Assembly (NCBI GenBank): GCA_020796225.1
Contig: CM036756.1
Coordinates: forward strand, 53,598,616 to 53,662,615
Direction: 5' to 3'
DNA: 64,000 nt
From: Arion vulgaris
Lineage: Eukaryota; Mollusca; Gastropoda; Stylommatophora; Arionidae
Part shown: positions 22,095 through 31,525 of the stretch, piece after piece
How the letters are laid out: the number at the start of each line of letters is the position of its first letter
Position numbering within the stretch: position 1 is the first letter of the stretch
Notes under the pieces: model-generated
The model's database searches: none
What the model was told of the DNA's origin: nothing
What the model saw: the letters and a program-made list of their open reading frames with translations, nothing else
Program-made: the position numbers and the translations under genes

Positions 22095-22590
22095 AAAGAG
22101 AAACATTATTTCTATTATTTTCTGTTACTTTTCACAACCTGTTATGTTAAAATCATGACCTTCAGTTTCCTTGCAGACATCTCTTCCTATCGCAAAAAGT
22201 ATTCAGAGGAACACTGCTTTTGGATCTTGGTCTATGTGATTTAGGTCGGCAGTAAACTATGCATTCTTACCTTAAAAAAGTGCTATCCAAATATGCATGG
22301 AAAACACTGTCTCTCCATGTGAATCATTATGTACTGGATAAGGCTCCTTTTCACCTCCATCTTACACAATCTATTCATTTCTGGGTTGACCTGTGTATCT
22401 TTTGCCACTGCTGGGACTTTTCAATGTCTTTAATGCCAGGATTAGGAAAGCCTGACAAGCTTTTGCTATCCTGCACACTGTGTGAAAATCCACTGCCATC
22501 TCCACAAAAGTAAAGCTCAAGATATGCAGCTCAAATGTGAAATATGTATAGCTCGGAAACGTGGCGAGTCACCAAGTTAAATACAAATAA
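22095..22590. other. No recognisable gene
   Basis: An open frame at 22259-22513 (+ strand) shows no domain or exon-like borders. Nothing else was identified. Confidence 0.4.
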
Positions 22591-22935
22591 GATTCAGACC
22601 TTTGTCAACGGATATCTTTGGCGGATTCTCAGACTGAGATAGAGTTGCAAACACAGAGCTGGGAATAAGAACCGGACAGGAACCCAGGACAAGAGGAAAA
22701 AATGGCGATGGATCGGGCATACCCTAAGGAAGACACAGTCGAGTGTCACTAGATAAGGACTTGAGTGGAAGCCACAAGGAAAACAAAAAAAAAGTCTTCT
22801 TGAGAAACTGAAGAGTGCTCGACTATCCTGGTAAACCATAAAGAAAACAGCCAGAAACCGAGAAGAGTGGTGAACAACTTGTTGAGGTCCTATGCTCCAT
22901 GAAAGCGAAGAGAATAAGTAAGTAATTATTGATCA
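22590..22935 (+). mobile_element. RTE-like 3' end fragment
   Basis: The + strand encodes [17 protein letters not shown], then GLEWKPQGKQKK and LKSARLSW, and ends AGAATAAGTAAGTAA. This is the RWxGHxLR and W(N/K)[10 protein letters not shown] end of an RTE-type pol. A sister copy is at 42185-42540. Confidence 0.75.
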
Positions 22936-23149
22936 TGAAGATTTTTGTCCACTGACAAAACAAAATATCAACACAAAACTATTAGTTTTATTTATATCCA
23001 GAAAAAAAGATACTAGGTTTCACCTTGTTTTTTAAACAAACAAAATGAGTTGTTCCAACACCTTGAAACTTTTTAAAAGAACTGGAAGCACTGCTGTACA
23101 TAAGCAGATTCTATGAGCCATACAAGAACTGAGCAGGAGCGAGGGAAAC

Positions 23150-23830
23150 AAATAGAATCTATATCCTCTTCATGTCCCGATTGAGACATAAGGCTTCCAC
23201 AAGAGACCTCCACTGTTGCCGTTCTGCTGCCTTTCTACCAATTGTCTCCCACGTCAGGCCACTTTCCTTCAACTCTCTCTCCACCGTTCTTCTCCATGCT
23301 TCTTTTGGACGTCCAGGCCTTCTCTTCCCATCCGCTGATCCTCACTGTATGATCGGGTCTCTTGAATTAGCATTTAATCTCATGATCTTTGATTTTCCCC
23401 TTGAATAATCAGATCCAGTTGTTGTGAGATTGTTTCCAGTTTAGTTGTTTTCTCTTGCATCTGTTGATGGCTGTGGGAGAGGAGTGCGTGATCGTCTGCA
23501 AAATCTAAACCCTCCAATTGACTCATCATGTTCCACTGTATTCCATTTCTCTGCCTTGGCTATTGTTGACCTCATTATCCAGTCAATAGCTAGCAGGAAG
23601 AGGAAGGATGATAAAAGCCAGCCCTGTCTCACACCTGTCTTTATTTCAAAGGCATCTGTCAGTTTTCCTTCATGCAGTACTCTACCCATTGTCTCCTCAT
23701 ACATTTTCCTTATTAGGTTGGTTAGCTTCTGAGGGACGCCATAATGCTGTAGCAGTTTCTAGAGTGCTTCCCTGTCTAGGCTATCAAATGTCTTTTCATA
23801 ATCGTCAAATTTGATATAGAGGCTAGGGAT
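23150..23830 (-). mobile_element. RTE-like retrotransposon, 3' half (split by the LTR element)
   Basis: Read on the - strand from 23830 leftward, the RT runs DDYEKTFDSLDREAL, MYEETMGRVLHEGKLTD, then FEIKTGVRQGWLLSSFLFLL and AIDWIMRSTIAKA. It decays after the FADD region. The 5' half of the same element resumes at 31107 on the other side of the inserted LTR element, with IVEQSIEWNS ending exactly at the breakpoint. Confidence 0.85.
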
Positions 23831-24419
23831 TGTTGTAGTTTGTTCTTTCTTCTTTCTAGAGGGGTTTTATTATGATGTCCCCTTTTTCTTGGTTTATCCT
23901 TATTCGTTGTATGTCTCTTTGATTACTCGGTTATGGATTTCCACCTTGATTATTTGAACATGGGTTTCCACCTCGATTATTTATGACATTCCTTGACATC
24001 TTTCCTTACAATGATGTTGGTACAGTAATGATAATAAACTAAGACATTTAGTAGTCGACATAGGACGTCAAGCAGACACAACTTCATCTTGATCGTTACA
24101 TAATGTATTTATTGACTTTGTTACATGATGGTAAACAAAACACGTCCGTTCACCTTCACTGTTTATGTTGGTCTCCCTATGTTGCCACTACGTCGCTAAG
24201 CAGTACTAACAAATCTACGTCAACTAGTTTCACTACGTCAATGTCTCGTTCTATTGTTGCTACTGCTCATAGTGAGCAGATTTGGTGTGCAAACACTACA
24301 GTCTCTACTTAAGCATTTCTATAAACTTATCTATCTAAACTACCGAAACTACCTGTCTAGTCTGTTAGCTACTACCTGGGGTTGGGGACGGTTGTGCCCG
24401 TTCCTGGCACACTACTACA
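23831..24419 (-). repeat. LTR (3' copy, as the element is on the - strand)
   Basis: This copy pairs with 30518-31106 at the same length. By eye there are about fifteen substitutions and two one-base indels between them. An AATAAA on the - strand (complement of 24108-24113) could be the polyadenylation signal. Confidence 0.93.
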
Positions 24420-24479
24420 TCCCCCGGTCGACTTCGCTGACGACACGGCGGCGAAATCCAACCATATGTTCAGGTAGAG

Positions 24480-24840
24480 AAATGCAGGGTAATTAGAGTT
24501 GTAATAGCTGAATGTGAACAGAGTCGCCACACGTTGTTAAACGTGACTCAACAACAACTAATCTATAATGGCCAACCATGGTCGAAAATAAGTCAAATCT
24601 GACGGGGTCTCAGGAGAACACAAGTTGAATGAGCTAAATGGGAACAAGTCACCACACGTCGTTAAACGTGACTCATTAACTAGTACATGAGGTGACCATG
24701 GTCAACATCAACAAAATACCCTCTCTATTCTAGGCTGAAACATGGAATCAAATTAGAGTTAATCAGCAAAACTGTATGGGTGAAATAGAAATATAGGCCC
24801 CACACGTTGCTAAAAGTGACCCAACAGCGTATCAATTGCT
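24480..24840. repeat. Three-copy ~125-150-bp repeat with hairpin core, next to the 3' LTR
   Basis: CACACGTTGTTAAACGTGAC at about 24520, CACACGTCGTTAAACGTGAC at 24654 and CACACGTTGCTAAAAGTGAC at 24803 mark three diverged copies. Each contains CACGTT...AACGTG, able to form a short stem. They lie in the 3' untranslated part of the LTR element. Confidence 0.65.
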
Positions 24841-24975
24841 CCAGGCAGTGCCAATAACTGATCAATATGAGGTGGATGCACCTTGTCAACCTTTTCTCAC
24901 ATGTTGTAGGATGGACGAGGGGTATCTCACAGTACTTGTCAGGTCTCTATGTCACTTTCGATTGTCAGAGTCTTG

Positions 24976-25872
24976 CAATCTGAAAACTCTCTCTCTTTGC
25001 CTTTTACTCCGGGTTGGGGCATAGGCCCTCAACCAACTCATGCCAAGTCTTCCTATCTCTAGCTATCTCCTGCAGCTCCTCCAGCTCTTCTTTATATTGT
25101 TGATCTCCGCCTCCAAATCTCGTCTCCATGTATTTCTCGGCCTCCTTTTCTTTCGCTGTCCCTGCGGGTTCCAGGCAAGGACCCTTCTTGTTATATTCCC
25201 CTCCGGTTTTCGCAAAGTGTGTCCTATCCAGCGCCAGCGTCTTTTTAAACCTGTTCGTTCACTGGAATCTGTCTTGTTCTCTCCATAAGTTCCTCATTTG
25301 TGACCCTATCATACCATCTTATTCCCTCTATTCTGCCAGACACCAGTTGATGAATGTTTGCAATTTATGCGCTATTGTTTTAGTTGTTCTCCATGTTTCT
25401 GACCCATACAGTAGAACTGCTTTAACATTAGAGTTAAATATCCGTATTTTTGTTCTAGATTTGATTTCTTTGGACTTCCAAATGTTTCTCAGTGCAATGA
25501 GAGGTCCTCTTGCCTTCTGTATTCTTATTTTAACATCTCTATCTGTTCCACCCTCTTTGTCTACGTTGCTGCCCAAATATGTGTATGATTCTACCTCTTG
25601 AAGTGGGATTTCCCCAGGGAGATCGAGTTGTCGTTTGCTTGGTTAATTCTCAATATCTTTGTCTTTCCTTATGAATGTTCAGCCCTAGTTGCTGGGACCT
25701 TTGATTCAATGTGTTTAGCTTATCCTGCATCTGATTTCGTGTATGTGACAGAAGGGCTATATCATCAGCGAAGTCCAGATCATCTAGTTGCTCTGCCAGA
25801 GTCCATTGGATTCCATTTCTGGTGTTAGTTACTGTGGTCTTCATTATCCAGTCTATTGTCAATCTGAAAACT
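24976..25872 (-). mobile_element. 5'-truncated RTE-like element nested in the LTR element, 13-bp target duplication
   Basis: CAATCTGAAAACT occurs at 24976-24988 and 25860-25872. The body (24989-25859, - strand) encodes TIDWIMKTTVTNTRNGIQWT, LDDLDFADDIALLSHTR (RT catalytic region), QQLGLNIHKE, a DRDVKIRIQKARG block, FNSNVKAVLLYGSETWRTTK and a decayed RGRP-type end. It finishes in a (GA)n tail. Start truncation, a 3' simple tail and a variable-length duplication are as expected for target-primed reverse transcription. Confidence 0.92.
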
Positions 25873-25919
25873 ACACACACAAAAAGTTACATATGGAAAA
25901 TGACATGGAAAAACAAAGA

Positions 25920-26700
25920 TATAATGCTTAAATTATCAACATTATATAACCTCCACGAGGTATTATAAACCACCCCCAATCCCAGGGATTGAATGAATCC
26001 ATAACCTCATCCACCATCTTATAATCTGAAGTTGGGAATCATCACTGTGGAGACTCATGTCAATAAGGCACTAATAAAAAAAACTCCAAAGGAATCAATG
26101 AAAATTTCAAATATCTGAAATATTTGTATCAACATCATATAACCTTAATGAGGCATTTAAAATCCACCCAACAATCCCAAAGGAATCAATTAAAACATCA
26201 AATAATTGACATATTTTGGAACAACATCATATTATAATCTCAAACGTATATGATTCAACATTATATAACCTCAATGAGGTAAACATTAACCTTCACACAA
26301 TCCCAAGGGAATCAACAACCCCAAATATTTCTCATACTTGGTTCAATAATATATATAACCTCAATGAGGTATTCATTATCCACCCCAAAATCCCAAACAG
26401 ACTCAACCAATATCCAACATTTGATTCCAAATTATATAACCACCATTAATGAAATATCACCATCCGACCTAAGACCTCCAAGGAATCCAACGACTTCCCA
26501 AATGAATTACTTATTTGGCTCAACATCAGATAACCTCAATAAATAAGGTAATACAATTCGTCCTTCAATCTCCAAGGTCTCAAACAAAAACCCAACTATT
26601 CTCTTTATTTGGTTCAACATTATTCTCGAACTACCCATTACAATCCATCCTTCAATCCAAAAGGATTGAAATAAAAACAGATATTTTCCTATTTGGTTCA
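25920..26700. repeat. Diverged ~80-120-bp tandem repeats in the LTR element
   Basis: Blocks such as AACATCATATAACCTCAATG, AGGTATTCATTATCCACCC and AATCCCAAAGGAATCAA recur about seven times with drift. The right-hand units extend into the 3' end of the membrane-protein ORF, where they encode LNQI-type repeats. Confidence 0.75.
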
Positions 26701-27106
26701 ATCTCATCCTCGACATCAGGCCTGTTGTTTTTAAAACTCGGGTTCCTGTGGTTTTGTACAAATCGCATAAATCATGGTTGTCCTCGTCATGATCGAATGC
26801 CTTTCCCACGGGACCATCCCTGTGAGCAATGTCAATGGTATCACGTGTACCGTCCCCAGTACATCCACCCCGAAGTATATTGTCAAGGATAACATAGACC
26901 CCCAGCATTAAATAGAGTAAGCCAGGAATAAACCCTAGCACGTAGAATGAAAGAATAAACTCTTTCAAACAATGCTGATGGAAACACAGGGCACCAGCGC
27001 TAATAAATAGCATAAGGAACCCAATCACTACCAGGGCACTCCATTGCACAGGCCTGGCCATGGAATCGGCGCAAACCTTCCTATGGAACAAATATTCACA
27101 AAACAT
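26507..27106 (-). CDS. Two-helix membrane protein ORF in the LTR element (TMEM134/TMEM230-like?)
   Basis: The first ATG is at 27104-27106, giving about 199 residues; an alternative ATG 15 codons later would give MARPVQWSALVVIG. Two hydrophobic helices follow each other: ALVVIGFLMLFISAGALC, then FYVLGFIPGLLYLMLGVYVI. After them come a GG turn and an acidic, His-rich tail (FDHDEDNHDLCDLY). The hairpin with F(I/V)PGxLxLxxGVYxV before a hydrophilic C-terminus resembles animal TMEM134/TMEM230 (DUF872) proteins, which have two membrane segments. That is inference by memory of the family. The last ~65 residues come from tandem repeats with LNQI and IEG(W/R)IV motifs. It occupies the place of env but shows no envelope features. 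A captured host gene is one reading. Confidence 0.6.
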   Translation of the reverse strand: MFCEYLFHRKVCADSMARPVQWSALVVIGFLMLFISAGALCFHQHCLKEFILSFYVLGFIPGLLYLMLGVYVILDNILRGGCTGDGTRDTIDIAHRDGPVGKAFDHDEDNHDLCDLYKTTGTRVLKTTGLMSRMRLNQIGKYLFLFQSFWIEGWIVMGSSRIMLNQIKRIVGFLFETLEIEGRIVLPYLLRLSDVEPNK

Positions 27107-27280
27107 ATTCACTACGGGCTATGGAACAGCGCATTGTCCATCCGACCAAGAAACTTTTGATCAAGTTGCACACGATTGTGCACATCAGAACCAAATTGCA
27201 CTGGATCTGATTTTGACCAGATTTGAAAATCATATTTAGCGTTGCAATTCATATTTTGCTCATAATCTGTGCTCAAAGAC

Positions 27281-27859
27281 TTAGCACCAGGCCCATACAT
27301 TCTTAAACCTATACGTAGTGAAACGTTTATTTTCACTACCCTCTTCTTCATTGCCTACTGGAAGACAATCACCTTTAGCATGCTCACAGGCACACTCGCT
27401 GGATCCTGGATTTTTTATTTCTTCTTGGTTGCGCTCAATCTTAGTGACTTCAATTACTTGTGTTGTCGTTGACGTGTCACTGGAAAGAGACACCGTTAAT
27501 TGCCCCGGTTTGTGTACAAGCGAACCCTGAACTTGCTCCCGTTCTAAATTCTCTTCTGCGCCCCCTCTAAAGATGGACTTAGATCACCTTGCTTTGCTTC
27601 TCACTCTTTCCGACTGACCACAAAGGTCAGCAACTTTTCGTTTAAACATACGCCCCGTACTATTTGATCCATTCAATGCGTGTTTAAATTTATTCGACTT
27701 AACACGTATCATTTTATTATTTCCTTGTTGTTTCACTTTTGCTTTAGCATTGTTTGTTTTCGTAAACCCTGTTATAGTAATTTTAGAACTCGCACAAGTT
27801 ACTTTCGTACTCTTTGACTGATCTTCGTGTTCCATGAGGTTGAAGTATATGATTATCAT
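27281..27859 (-). pseudogene. Lys-rich ORF interrupted by one TGA
   Basis: One frame runs from the start at about 27835 (MEHEDQSKSTK) through KITITGFTKTNNAKAKVKQQ and MFKRKVADLCG to a TGA at 27584. It continues in the same frame to a stop at 27281, with SLSSDTSTTTQVIEVTKIE and PGSSECACEHAKGDC. The first part is strongly basic and the second acidic and Cys-containing. No family is recognised. It lies between gag and the membrane-protein ORF of the LTR element and might be a decayed accessory gene. Confidence 0.4.
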
Positions 27860-27887
27860 CGCGCCTTAATTCTGATGGCTTGAAATT

Positions 27888-28114
27888 TACGTAACTTTTT
27901 TTTTTTTTTTTTCGATCCAGAAGCACTTGAACTGAAAGCTCTTCGGCTCGGTGTCATGGACATCGTAACCCTTCGGTTCGGTGCCACGAACACCGTAAAT
28001 CTGGGAATCTGTAGCTTTTCTGCCAGTCCGCGGAGTTGAACCCGCACATACAGAGGACTTGTCACCGTAGTCCAACGTGCTACGAACACGCTGGGCAAGC
28101 GGGCTACGTAACTT
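27888..28114 (-). mobile_element. tRNA-derived SINE (family 1) nested in the LTR element, 10-bp target duplication
   Basis: TACGTAACTT lies at 27888-27897 and 28105-28114. The body is on the - strand. It has a head with GTAGCACGTTGGACTAC (A-box region) and GGGTTCAACTCC (B box), a body with GGTGTTCGTGGCACCGAACC, and an A-run (T17 on +) at the 3' end. It sits in the non-coding gap after gag. Copies at 43818 and 57045 belong to the same family. Confidence 0.95.
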
Positions 28115-28289
28115 AAATCCCTTACTTGTTGTTAGTTGTCACAGAGGGACTTTTCAGAGAGTGGCTATTGAAAATTATGTTCTACCCTCTTTTCCTCACC
28201 TAAACCACTAATGATGGAATCCTTCATGTCGCAATCTTTCTTTTCTTGATCCCTATCCTCAGTTACACAGGGTTATCTTGTTTGATAAC

Positions 28290-29764
28290 CTACTCATCAC
28301 GCGTCTCACAAACAATTGACTGTTGTCGTTGCCCGTCCTGAAAATTATCTTCTGCTACACAGGGAAAATATTGGAGAGCATCGGGCTCAGCACCAGACCT
28401 ATCGACAACGGATACTGTTTTATTTCTATCCGGAGAATCATCCTCTGCTACACAGGGAAAATGGAGTAAGAAATTGTGCTCGTCAAATAACACATCGACG
28501 ACTGACACCAACTTTTGATTTTTCTGAGAAATGTCTTCTGCTACACATGGAAAATCTAGTATGAAATTTTGCTCTGCATCTGAACTATCGATGACTGACA
28601 CTACCTTATGACTTTCCTGAGAATTGACTTCCGTTACACAGGGACAATCTAGTAAGAAATTTGGCGTGGTACTTAGCCTATCAACATCGGAAACCATCAT
28701 ATCATTGCGTTGCATCGGCTGGCATCTGCCCGCTGAAATTTCCAAGAAATTTTGCTCATCACTCAACCCATGACTAATGCAATCGGATCTATCGGGAATC
28801 TGGTGTCCGGGGGCCCTGGGCACCCAGGTTTGTGCGTGCCCCACTGTGTGTTGGCTGTGGACAGAAGAACAACTACAATCACTTCCCCCGTACCAACTTT
28901 GGTCACATCGCGAGCAACGCCTTGATGGATTATATGAATATAGATCGCGCCGAGGCCGGGTGGTCGGTGTACTGGCGGGGATTCGTCGGTGTTGCTCAGG
29001 GTGGCGTCTAGCCATCCGGTATTCTAGGTCGTCCATGCGACGTCGCATCCTAGAAATGGCAATGGGGTCCCACTCAGGGATGGGATTTCGCTCCCAGCGT
29101 AATGCCGCATCACGAACGTGCAGGAAGGTTGTAGATGGAGACTGGCATATATTCTCCAACAACATGGCCGCACACAGTCGGTCACGCAATGCATTAACAA
29201 ACCGATCCCGTAAGATTTGGGACTCCATAACCGCCAGGCCTTCTGCGCTGCTGTGACTTTGGCATAAAGATCCGCCACACGATGTTAGAAATCGCGACAG
29301 GATTCCCCAACCCCCTGGACGGACTTATAAAATGCCGACAAAAGGTCATGGGCCGACCTACTATCGTCATATTCTCCAATAATTCGAGTCAATAAAATTT
29401 CCGGGTCCTGTACAGTAAGCATTTGAATATTTAACTCACTGCGAATTGATTCAGATACATGGTCCAGCAGAGAGTCTATTTTGTCCTGACCATCCAGTCC
29501 ATAGTGCCTCCAATACTGGCGAATATCCCTGGCGAACTCTTCCACTGACGGACCGTCGCGCATCCCAAATGTGCGCATGGGCCGACTGGGTGGAGGTGGA
29601 AAGTTCCACGGAGTTGATGGCAACCGTGCCAAGGCACCTGGGTAAACATCCCCAACCTGAACCTGAGGTTCAGACAGGGCAGTACAGGAGCAATGGTTCC
29701 TGAGGCGCAACCTCAACAAAGCTTCCTCGCAAACCTTGCCTCCTCTGGTATTCCTATGAGCCAT
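28290..29764 (-). pseudogene. gag: gag-like gene of the LTR element, one frameshift
   Basis: The start is the ATG at 29762-29764 (MAHRNTRGGK). The first frame runs to a stop at about 29285; coding then continues in another frame to TGA/TAG at 28290. A single-base change near 29287-29290 would explain the break. About 490 residues in all. The capsid-like part has VEEFARDIRQYWRHYGL, LLTRIIGEYDDSRSAHDLL, SAFYKSVQGVGESCRDF and, after the break, LRDRFVNALRD and FLHVRDAALRWER. These match Ty3/Gypsy-type Gag capsids, which assemble the particle. A Cys cluster (CSRCDQSWYGGSDCSC) stands where a zinc knuckle is expected but is not a standard CCHC. The C-terminal third is four ~31-residue repeats with FPCVAED. 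The break may be decay or a ribosomal frameshift; decay is more likely because no pol follows. Confidence 0.8.
28330..28705 (-). repeat. Four in-frame ~94-bp repeats in the gag C-terminus
   Basis: CTGCTACACAGGGAAAATAT-like blocks (+ strand) recur at about 28345, 28440, 28533 and 28625. On the - strand they encode NFLLDFPCVAED-type units, each followed by SQ...K..SVVD. A further decayed unit (GTTACACAGGGTTATC) lies past the stop at 28263. Confidence 0.8.
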
Positions 29765-30225
29765 CAATCCAAGAAAAAAAATCGCACACTTGCGATATAA
29801 ATAAAAAAATATAAGCACGGTTTGCAAACGTGTATAAGTGTTAAAAATATATAACCTGAAATACAATGAAGAGATATGATGGTACAAATTCAGGTATTAA
29901 TAGCACCTGACATAATAATCCGAAATATTTAATGTAGCAAAAGAACATAGTAAATGGGAATATATACTCACAATGTATACATCTATCGTATGGACTCATA
30001 ACAAGCACACAGTAATCAATGTTCAACACCCCTCAGAATATGCCAGGCGATCCAACATATATGTAAAGTTCAAATATAAAATCACAGGATCCTCCAATGT
30101 AAGCACGGTAAACGATAATTGATAGACAATTCGAATAACTATAGGGTCCCTTGACAGAGGAATCTGTCCACTGAAGAAACCTATAATAAATAGAGTCCTA
30201 CTGGTGGGTTTTCACACTCGCCTTG
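29765..30225 (-). other. Leader region of the LTR element
   Basis: AT-rich non-coding sequence between gag and the leader repeats. No primer-binding site with TGG and no further ORF of note were found. Confidence 0.5.
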
Positions 30226-30420
30226 ACCGAAGAATAGGACGACCGTTGGGTCCTATGGCGAATTAAATATGCAAAGGACAGTCGTTGGGTCCTATGGAGA
30301 ATTAGAGATCATAAGGACATGCGTTGGGTCCTATGAAAGTAAAAATCGGACAGGCGTTGGGTCCTATGGAGAATGTGAGATTGTAAGGACATGCGTCAGG
30401 CCTTATCCGATAAAGAGTGA
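30225..30420. repeat. Five-copy ~45-bp tandem repeat in the leader of the LTR element
   Basis: GTTGGGTCCTATGG or close variants occur at about 30244, 30285, 30324, 30356 and (decayed) 30396. The intervening GAGAATTAGAGAT..AAGGAC is variable. The array lies about 100 bp inside the 5' LTR. Confidence 0.8.
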
Positions 30421-30517
30421 TGCAAGAATCGACAATGGTGTACACATTTATAAAAATGTACTCACTTTCTGTTCCACGAATGCGTATGGCAGTCTAACTT
30501 TTCTTCATAACACAATT

Positions 30518-31106
30518 TGTTGTAGTTTGTTCTTTCTTCTTTCTAGAGGGGTTTTATTATGATGTCCCCTTTTTCTTGGTTTATCCTTATTCGTTGTATG
30601 TCTCTTTGATTACTCGGTTATGGATTTCCACCTTGATTATTTGGTCATGGGTTTCCACCTTGATTATTTATGACATTCCTTGACATCTTTCCTTACATTG
30701 ATGTTGGTACAGTAATGATAATAAACTAAGACATTTAGTAGTCGACATAGGACGTCAAGCAGACACAACTTCATCTTGATCGTTACATAATATATTTATT
30801 GACTTTGTTACATAATGGTAAACAAAACACGTCCGTTCGCTTTCACTGTTTATGTTGGTCTCCCTATGTTGTCACTACGTTGCTAAACAGTACTAACAAA
30901 TCTACGTCAACTAGTTTCACTACGTCAATGTCTCGTTCTATTGTTGCTACTTCTCACAGTGAGCAGATTTGGTGTGCAAACACTACAGTCTCTACTTAAG
31001 CATTTCTACAAACTTATCTATCTAAACTACCGAAACTACCTGTCTAGTCTGTTGGCTACTACCTGGGGTTGGGGGACGGTTGTGCCGTTCCTGGCACACT
31101 ACTACA
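30518..31106 (-). repeat. LTR (5' copy, as the element is on the - strand)
   Basis: It matches 23831-24419 along its whole length. Read on the - strand, the right edge TGTAGTAGTGTGCC starts the element and meets the GGAT duplication at 31107-31110. Confidence 0.93.
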
Positions 31107-31525
31107 GGATGAGTTCCACTCGATGCTCTGCTCCACTATGATACGCAGCGTTGATATTTGATTTGTGCTGGATCTGTTTTGCCTAAATCCTGCCTGTTTA
31201 TCTCTTAGTACTGCATCTGTAGCTTTCTTGATTCTCTAGGATGATTCGGCTTAGTATTTTACATGGTACAGACAGGGGTAATATTCCTCTATAGTTCGAG
31301 CATTCTTGCAGATCACCTTTTTTTGGTAATTTGACTATTTAGCATTCTCTCCAGTCTTTTGGTATTTCTTCCCTCTCCCAAATTTTTCCTAGCAACCCAT
31401 GTAGCATGCCTGTTGAGATGTCAGCATTTGTCTTTATGGCCTCTGCAGGAATACCAGCTGGGCCTATAGCTTTACCATTTCGTAGCTGAAGAATGGCTTT
31501 CTTTATTTCCGCTTTGTTGGACTTG
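31107..31525 (-). mobile_element. RTE-like retrotransposon, 5' half (split by the LTR element)
   Basis: On the - strand the order is MVKL.AQLVFLQRP (decayed fingers), KKVICKNARTIEEYYPC, then AVLRDKQAGFRQNRSST and ISTLRIIVEQSIEWNS up to 31107. This is the RT region directly upstream of the DDYEKTFD part found at 23830. The two halves are contiguous once the LTR element and one GGAT are removed. Confidence 0.85.

Larger units (their letters stand above)
23831..31106 (-). mobile_element. Complete LTR retrotransposon: gag-like gene, membrane-protein ORF, no pol
   Basis: Two direct repeats (23831-24419 and 30518-31106, 589 bp each) begin TGTAGTAGTGTGCC and end CAAACTACAACA on the - strand, giving TG...CA termini. 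GGAT flanks the whole (23827-23830 and 31107-31110). The orientation is - because gag runs 29764 to 28290. The interior is 6.1 kb, or about 5 kb without the nested RTE and SINE. In coding order it holds a leader with 5-fold tandem repeats, gag, a Lys-rich ORF, a two-helix membrane-protein ORF and two tandem-repeat fields. No protease, reverse transcriptase, RNase H or integrase was found in any frame. By its gag it is Ty3/Gypsy-like. The sequence next to the 5' LTR (AATTGTGTTATG) lacks the usual TGG of a tRNA primer site. A short purine run (GGGGGA) precedes the 3' LTR. Confidence 0.9.

Noticed and set aside
24103..24496. Ser/Thr-rich open frames in the left LTR
   Set aside because: Identical frames occur in the other LTR; they are LTR sequence without coding features.
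25128..25601. 157-codon + strand open frame
   Set aside because: It is the antisense shadow of the nested RTE-like RT on the - strand.
26507..27106. Retroviral-type envelope gene
   Set aside because: No signal peptide, no long ectodomain, no cleavage site and only a short hydrophobic hairpin. It is better described as a two-helix membrane protein.
28777..29256. 159-codon + strand open frame
   Set aside because: Antisense shadow of the gag-like gene.
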